Translations under genes and position numbers: made by a program
Notes under the pieces: model-generated
What the model saw: the letters and a program-made list of their open reading frames with translations, nothing else
The model's database searches: none
Told to the model about the DNA's origin: nothing
Part shown: positions 57,779 to 64,000 of the stretch, piece by piece
Position numbering within the stretch: position 1 is the first letter of the stretch
How the letters are laid out: each line of letters opens with the position of its first letter
Assembly: GCA_037501455.1 (NCBI GenBank)
Contig: CM074856.1
Span: 96,586,001 to 96,650,000, forward strand
Reading direction: 5' to 3'
DNA length: 64,000 nt
Source: Lantana camara
Taxonomy: Eukaryota; Streptophyta; Magnoliopsida; Lamiales; Verbenaceae

Positions 57779-58421
57779 GGCTCCGTATGAATTACTTTAT
57801 GGACGAAAATGTTGGTCCCCGCTATATTTTGATCTAGAGGAATGGAAGTGGACAAAACAAGAAGGGGTAAAGAAGGGAAGAAAACTTGAGAAAACTTCTA
57901 AAGCCGTGGAAGCTATGATTGAAAAGGTTCAGTTAATACAACAACGGATGAAGGCTGCACAAGATAGACAGAAAAGTTACGCCGATATCCGTAGAAGGGA
58001 TCTCAAATTTGAAGTTGGAGATTGGGTTTTCTTGAAGGTAACTCCAAGAAAGGGATTTTCTCGGATTGGGAAAGGAGGGAAGCTTAACCCTCGCTATCTA
58101 GGTCCATTTGAAGTTCTTGAGAGAATCGGAGAAGTAGCTTATCGATTGGACCTACCGCCTCATCTTACCGGGATTCATAATGTATTCCATGTCTCTCAAC
58201 TCAGAAAGTATTATCCCGATGAAATAGAAATTCTCCCCGTTGAAGAAGTTGAGTTAGAACCAAATCTATCTTTTGTTCAGCAGCCGGTTCAGGTGTTGGA
58301 TAGAAAGTATCAAGAATTAAGAAATCGATGGATTCCTATGGTCAAGGTGTTATGGAGAAGTGATAAATCCGAAGAGATGACTTGGGAACCGGAAGAAAAG
58401 AAGAAAAGGTTCCACCCCTAG
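57779..58421 (+). pseudogene. Element C gag-pol, part 2 (integrase C-terminus and chromodomain)
   Basis: Resumes the C integrase after the D insertion with the APYELLYGRK stretch, continues through the [15 protein letters not shown] and HVSQLRKYYPDE region, and ends in a chromodomain (LDRKYQELRNRW...TWEPEE) with stop TAG at 58419-58421. No internal stop in this part. The changes ATGAAATGT-type seen elsewhere do not affect it. Confidence 0.9.
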
Positions 58422-58440
58422 TTGTTCAACTCCGATCAGT

Positions 58441-58477
58441 GAATCTGGGGACCAGATTCTTCTAAGGGGGGGAGAGT
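58441..58477 (+). other. Element C pre-PPT hairpin and polypurine tract
   Basis: GAATCTG, loop GGGAC, CAGATTC (58441-58459), a perfect 7-bp stem, then TTCTAAGGGGGGGAGAGT directly before the LTR at 58478. Confidence 0.82.
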
Positions 58478-61178
58478 TGTAACGCCCCAATTTCCGGAAG
58501 TTCAGGTAAGCACTCCACGAGCGGGTCTTCGGGAGTTGGGAGGTTAAAATTACCTGTTTGTTCATTTAATTATAAGTTTCATCATATTACTTGCCATATG
58601 TTCCCATACATTTATATGAAATATCATTTATATGAATTATATGAAATAAGTGAAATAAGTGTCATACTTGTATTATATGATCCTTAATTGTTCCCTTATG
58701 TGAAATTGTGTAATGAGTGTATATCATGACTTGAAGTTAATTGCATCAATAGTTAGAGATTATACTTATGTGCATCAATTTAAAGAAATAAGGGACTTTT
58801 ATGCAAATAGGGAGGAATCACATATTTCCACACATGACTTTAGGATATATCCCTTAATTCATCTAAATACTTCCATTACATTCCATTGTGATCAAAGAAC
58901 AAAGAAAACACACACATACACCTAGCAAATGTCGGTTTTTACACCTTGAGAAGAGGAAGAAGATATCAACCCTAATTCAAGCTAGAATTTAAGGAAGTGT
59001 GAAGTAGGAGCATCATCAACAACATATCATCATCTCATCACCATTTCTTTTGATTCAAGGTAGAAATTAGAAATTTCATGAAATTCTTGAATATGTGATG
59101 AAGTATGAATTTAGGGATTTGTTGATGAATTCTTGCATGATTGAATTTGAGAGCATGATCTTGATCATAAGGAGTAAGCATTGCATGAAAATCTTGAAAT
59201 TATTGAAGGTTGGAAGCATGATTATACATATGGGGTTATAATAGTGAAATCTTGATGTCTTGATGTGTATTTCTTGGTTGTTTGAGTGAATAAGTGTAGT
59301 ATAATGTATATTTGATGTGTTTTGATATTTGTTATGAAGTGATCATGAATTTGTGGATGTTTTGGTGATTTTTGGCATGAAAATGCCCTGTTTTCCCCTG
59401 TTTTGTTGTTGCTGAGTATATGGTCGCGCCCGCGACCTGTTTTAGTGTAAAAATGGTCGCGCCCGCGACCCCATTTTGGCCAACTTTCGACTTTTGAAAA
59501 AATTGGACAAAAATTCGGAAAAATACCCGCGACCATTTTGTGAATGATTTTGGTCGCGCCCGAGACCACCCTCCAGAAACTGCATTTTGTCCAACTTTGA
59601 ACCTACGTCATTTTCACCTCGCTTTGAATTCGAAAACGTGCTATATAGCGTTGGAAAGGTCTATGAGTCTACTTTCATTCACAACAAGTAAAACTCAATT
59701 CCCACTTCTAGAATTTATGATATTACAGTTTTCCCACAACATGTGCATTTTCCCAAAATTGTCAAGTGTTCCTAAACTTCACCAAAATCTTTCATATTGC
59801 ATTCCTTTCACTTTCTTGGCTCCCATATGTGAACTATATGACTTTTATGCCCTATTTGATCATTGTTATCTTAAATTGCTGAATTGAACATGTCATGATC
59901 ATTATTGATTGAAATTGTATAAGTAACATTATTGGAACATGCAATTCGTCTTCGTTGGTTCATAAGGGTAGAGTCTTATGTACACTTGTCCCTTTGTTAC
60001 ACAGATCACGGTCCGGGAAACGAGGAACACGCTCCATAAGGTGTATCCTTTCTTCTTGTGTTGGTAAAGGTGAGGCTATTTTTATTTATAAAAGAACCCT
60101 ACAACCCTATGTGATTTTGGACCAAAATAAATAATTATATCTATAAATTTTCCCGAAAATTGAATTGTTCCCTTATTGATCGATTGATATTGTACCGAGG
60201 TATTATTATTGATATTGAATTGAATTGATTGATTTCTTTGGCGAGTGAAACATGTTCACAGAGGGCCCGAGGGTAGTGTATTGAGCCAACCGGGAAGTCA
60301 AGGGCCGACGGGCAACTCTTGCACTATCCTCACCAAATTGCGGGATGACCCCTGAATCCACTAGGAGATTAGTGGAGGAAGGAGTTCCGGGTATAGGGAA
60401 TCATGAACCCTATACTCAATGAGATTGGATGGCGGGGCCTTGCAATCCCCCATCACCCGGAGGAAGAAGGATGGATTGATTGAAACTATCTATTTGTGCA
60501 CTGAATTGATTGCCTGATTACTTAATTGATAAAGCTGAATTAATGTACACTGTCGGAGATTGGTTGGAGATTTGCCCTCACTCGCCGGGCCACTGATTAT
60601 TGAATTGTTTTGAAATAACTGAATTGAAATGGAATGATTGTAACCTCGGGCGAGCCTTGTTTATTTATTGAACTAATATTGTTTATGAAAATCTTACCCG
60701 AGTTTACAATTTGCATGGTATTTGTGCTTTTAAATTACAACCCCTCACTCAGTCTTTCATAGACTGACACCTCACAATTTTCAGGTCATGAAGATCGAGT
60801 GCTAGGCGGGATTTGAGTCCATTTTACGCTTGTGGGAGTCTAGCTTTGGTCTTATGTATTTTGATACATGTTATGAGCATTTGGAACTTTTGGTGAACTT
60901 GACTAGTATATATATATCATGACCTATGTTTGATAACTGACGGATGGTGATGTAAATATGTAATGGAAGGATGAAAACCAATAATGGAGTGAATGTATAT
61001 CTTTATGCTTCCGGTTTATTTTGGATTGTTGTATTATTTGAGGGTATCCCGCCTAGCTAGGGTAGTGTTTTATTGTCTCCCATTCGCTATAGGCTTGATT
61101 CATGTATGGGTGCCCGTTCCATATGTGGATTGAACTATAGTGCGGGGGATGTAGTGCCTTTTCATTAAGGGTGCTACA
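58478..61178 (+). repeat. Element C 3' LTR, 2701 bp
   Basis: From TGTAACGCCCC to GGGTGCTACA, followed by the TCTTC duplication. It is 32 bp longer than the 5' LTR, partly from an extra GTGAAATAA near 58650 and the expanded palindrome array at 59526-59567. Hairpin at 60749-60767. Confidence 0.93.
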
Positions 61179-61849
61179 TCTTCACTTATGGCCTCCTTGT
61201 TACTTGAATGTGGTCCATCTTACTCCATGGGTGCATCGTCTCCAAAATGAAAATAAAACCTCACCACCTATCTCTACTCTCAAATTACAATAAAAAGAAA
61301 AAGACATAAAGTAATAAGGCTCAATCTTCATATTGGCCTTAGACAATTACACGGGGCATACCCCGGCCTCAAAAACAGTGATATGGAAAGCCACATAATA
61401 AATCACATAACAGTACGTACATAAGTGAGGCTCCAACCTCAATTGAAAAAAAACACAACTATAGGGCTCCAACCCCAATTTAAACCATCCATGTGCATAA
61501 ATTAAAACCATACATAGATCTAAACCAATGATCACCTAACATGCTTTTGCGAGAATTTAAATTTAGCCAATAAATTAAAATTCCCGTTTCAAGTCCTAAT
61601 GACTTAAAACACGACTTGATGCGAGTCTTATTTATAAAAATTTTCAATAAATCCCAAATTTATAAAACAAATAAAATTCCAATTAATTTCTGAAAATTAA
61701 TAATTTTATCAAGGATGTACTTTCCCAAAATATAAATCGTTTCTATTTCTCAAAAATCCCAATTTTAAGTTTTATTAAAAAATTAAAATAAATATTCAAA
61801 AATAAAATTTTAAAATTAAAATAAAAAATTGGGACTGGATTGCACGAAA

Positions 61850-62115
61850 CACGAAAAGGCCGGATCACGAAAACGGGGCCCGTAAGCGGAGAAGACCGCA
61901 CGCATGCGGTGCGCGCGCACGTTACGCGCTGCTGCGCGCGGTCTTCCCGCATGCTTGCGGGCGGCGGGGGGCGGCCAGTCTCGGCCGCCCTGGCGCGCCA
62001 GGAAGGCTCCCGCACTCCGTGCGGGAGGTGCTGGGCGGGACGTCCTGCCCGCGCCTAGGCCAGGCGGGCGGTGCACGCGAAGCCCGCGCGCGCGACTCCT
62101 TCGCGCGAGGGGTTT
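61850..62115 (-). repeat. GC-rich inverted-repeat island in F leader
   Basis: Stems seen: GAAGACCGC (61891-61899) with GCGGTCTTC (61938-61946); CCCGCA/TGCGGG (61946-61961); the palindrome CTGGCGCGCCAG (61990-62001); CTCCCGCAC/GTGCGGGAG (62007-62027). Base composition contrasts sharply with both flanks. Confidence 0.75.
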
Positions 62116-62391
62116 CGCATGTTCGTCGTATTCCGTATTTTCGTTTCGTGTTTTCGTTCAAAAGCAAAACCAATCCAAGAAATCCAAAAAACAGTTTATA
62201 CAGTTTCAAATCTAAAATAGTTTTCAAAATTAAATTTTTGCAAAACAAATTTTCAGAAACTTTCAGGAAAAATTACAGTTTCGTAATTCAGGCTTTCTAA
62301 AACAATTACAAATACTCAATCGCATCAAGCCTAAGAATTTCTACCAAATTCAGTATAATTGAGACGAATCAGAAGCATGATTAACGAGGTA

Positions 62392-62403
62392 GCTCTGAAA
62401 CCA
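62392..62403 (-). other. Element F primer-binding site
   Basis: Minus-strand TGGTTTCAGAGC three bases from the LTR end, the initiator-Met-tRNA site with one substitution. It fixes the orientation of F and identifies the LTR at 62406 as its 5' LTR. Confidence 0.85.
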
Positions 62404-62405
62404 CT

Positions 62406-64000
62406 TGTTGGATAACACGAATCAGAAAGCAGCGGAATTTAAAAAATTTTCCCAACAAAAGGATCTTGGACTCGCAATCGTGTATCCAAATTCGTAGAGT
62501 TAGAAAACTTACTTTTCTTTTATTCTTTCTTGAAGTGTTTCAAGCCACCCAAGAACGCTCTTCTCGCTGCTTGATCCCCTCTCCTTGGTAAAGCTCGAAT
62601 CTTCAAACTTCTAACTTGAAGCTCTCTAGAGATAGTCCACCAACTTGATCACAATCTAACTAGTAAGGATGCTAGTTCTCTAGTTAGTGTTTAGGCTTAA
62701 CCTAGGGTTTATTTATCTTGGAGAAAGGAAGGTGTTCAACACAAGAACCAAAAGAATTCTCAATTAGCTCTAAAGGGGAGCATGAGCTCCCCTATATATA
62801 GGTAAGGGAGAGGGACGGCCGAACCCATTCCTTGTTGGGCAAGGATTTGGTCCCTCTCTCTCCTATTACTTGATCATCAAGTATTTTTCAACTTTGACTT
62901 TGAATTCTAATTCAAATCAACTTTAAGAGAGCCAAAAAAATATCCAAACTATTTCTGGATAATTTTATACTTTATTTATTATTTAAAATAAATAACTTAT
63001 TTTTATCTAATTAATTAATTCAAAATTAATTAACTAGATTATTTTATCCAAAATAAGACTTTCTTTTTAATTCAAAATTAAACCAAAGTCTTTTAAATAA
63101 TTAACACATTAATTATTTAATATATACAATATATATATTCACACGTGTGGGACACGTGTCACAAGGACACGTGTCATTCACATGAGCCACACGTGTGGTT
63201 TCACACGTGTGGAACCCTCTTGGCCCGATTAACTCGTTTAATCATTTTCAAACCTCAACTCATGTAACCAAGTTGTTGTGTGTGACCCTCTAGGTTCTCA
63301 ATTCAATTAGCAGTGACCCTAATTAATTAATTCACTAATTAATTAATCAGTCCACAGATTAAACGACCATAGTCTAGCAACAGGTGTTTAACCCCTAGCT
63401 GAATTGGAATGTTCGGATTCGACATAACCTTTAAGTCATTGATTAATGTGAGATACAATCCTCCTACTTACTATCTCTCAACCAAGATCTAGGGAAAGGG
63501 AATAATCAGAACCCTAATAATCCGGTCTTAAAGCTAAGTGCATTTCATATCCATTTGATCTCAATCCAAAAAACTCTTTTCTTGATGTCTTGATCTACTG
63601 CCTTGGCCAAGGACTCCATATGGCATATGAATGACTTACACAATAAGAGATCACCTTGCAAATGCAAGTGTAGGTCCTATCTTGATTCTCATTCACTTTC
63701 ATGAATCACTTATGCAGCCCCAGCATAAGCCTTGAATCAGTTGTCTAAAGCGACACCCTTTAAAGCTTATACCTAAGACTACAGAGTTAACTCATAAAGT
63801 GACAGGGAACCTCAAGTCTAAGGATCAATTAATCACATCAATGACTCGTGAGATATTTCCTAATCTGGAAGTTTCCATTTCCTGAAATAGAAATTTCTTT
63901 TCCCATTTAGGAATGTTCTCACACGGGGCACCTCAGTGAACTTACTTATTGAAGTAAGCACCCTCATGTATCACACACGTATCAACTATACACTTTGCAC
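62406..64000 (-). repeat. Element F 5' LTR, cut by window end
   Basis: Plus-strand reading starts TGTTGGATAACACG, the inverted 3' end of the LTR. It includes the stretch deleted from the F 3' LTR, the cap-proximal hairpin (62774-62793), TATATA box (62792-62801), and five CACGTG boxes (63142, 63153, 63168, 63190, 63204). About 2% different from 14753-16587. Confidence 0.9.

Larger units (their letters stand above)
38942..61178 (+). mobile_element. Element C: Ty3/gypsy chromovirus, interrupted by element D
   Basis: LTRs at 38942-41610 and 58478-61178, primer-binding site at 41619-41630, gag-pol in two parts (41855-45687 and 57779-58421) and polypurine tract before 58478. Flanked by TCTTC on both sides. 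Element D sits in the integrase coding region. About 55 substitutions between the LTRs by eye (about 2%) make it older than D and B. Confidence 0.95.
61179..62405 (-). mobile_element. Element F leader, distal part with GC-rich structured island
   Basis: Region between the F 5' LTR and the C insertion; its first five bases (61179-61183, TCTTC) are the right duplication of C. Most is AT-rich without ORFs of note. From about 61850 to 62115 it becomes very GC-rich and full of short inverted repeats, and overlapping ORFs appear on both strands; I take these as composition artefacts. Confidence 0.8.
14745..64000 (-). mobile_element. Element F: Ty1/copia retrotransposon carrying nested insertions (right end cut)
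   Basis: Read on the minus strand the parts are in natural order: 5' LTR (64000 to 62406), primer-binding site (62403-62392), leader (62405-61179, then 38941-37972), gag (37959-37306), protease to RT (37305-35319), RT to RNase H (17875-16604), polypurine tract and 3' LTR (16587-14745). The interruptions are element B (17876-35318) and element C with D inside (38942-61178), each flanked by exact 5-bp duplications. The two LTRs differ by roughly 2% where both are visible. Confidence 0.92.

Noticed and set aside
61743..62300. ORFs of 86-108 codons on both strands in the F leader
   Set aside because: They coincide with the GC-rich hairpin island, overlap in opposite directions and have Arg/Pro/Ala-biased content without motifs.

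Overview
The window is plant nuclear DNA made almost entirely of nested LTR retrotransposons; I see no intact host gene. The evidence is chromodomain-bearing Ty3/gypsy polyproteins of the Tekay/Del type, Ty1/copia polyproteins, primer-binding sites of the initiator-Met tRNA type, 5-bp target duplications and very long LTRs (2.0-3.6 kb). It fits a repeat-rich (peri)centromeric or intergenic region, probably of a eudicot; the species cannot be told.

Layout. (A) 1-9049: a Ty3/gypsy-type element without gag-pol, with 3.6-kb LTRs, its left LTR cut by the window edge. It sits inside (E), a plus-strand Ty1/copia element whose 3' pol and 3' LTR occupy 9050-13689. A 1.05-kb spacer (13690-14744) holds the 3' end of an unidentified gene. 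(F) 14745 to beyond 64000: a minus-strand copia element of the same family as E, split by two nested insertions. (B) 17876-35318, flanked by TAATA, is a tandem chromovirus array (LTR-gag/pol-LTR-gag/pol-LTR) inserted in F's reverse transcriptase. (C) 38942-61178, flanked by TCTTC, is a chromovirus inserted in F's leader. (D) 45688-57773, flanked by GGCAT, is a minus-strand chromovirus inserted in C's integrase. Homologous uninterrupted sequence in the E/F pair shows the empty sites for A and B. LTR divergence counted by eye ranks D as youngest (about 0.25%), then B (about 0.75%), then A and C (about 1.6-2%); F is also about 2%.

Coding state. Only B copy 1 (20767-25227) keeps an uninterrupted gag-pol frame. 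B copy 2 has one nonsense change, D two small tandem duplications that shift the frame, C four nonsense codons and a lost integrase glutamate, and E and F are multiply broken. Nearly all point lesions are C:G to T:A changes, as expected of methylated silent DNA.

Most interesting: the chromovirus families A-D share several short hairpins with compensatory base changes. One overlaps the primer-binding site and is capped in three families by a GNRA-type loop; one lies just before the polypurine tract; one lies in the LTR. Element A, which has no genes, keeps all three, which argues for cis functions in replication or packaging. Element A also carries an array of about 12 tandem hairpins with covarying stems, and the F leader carries four hairpins with a near-constant core and differing complementary arms.
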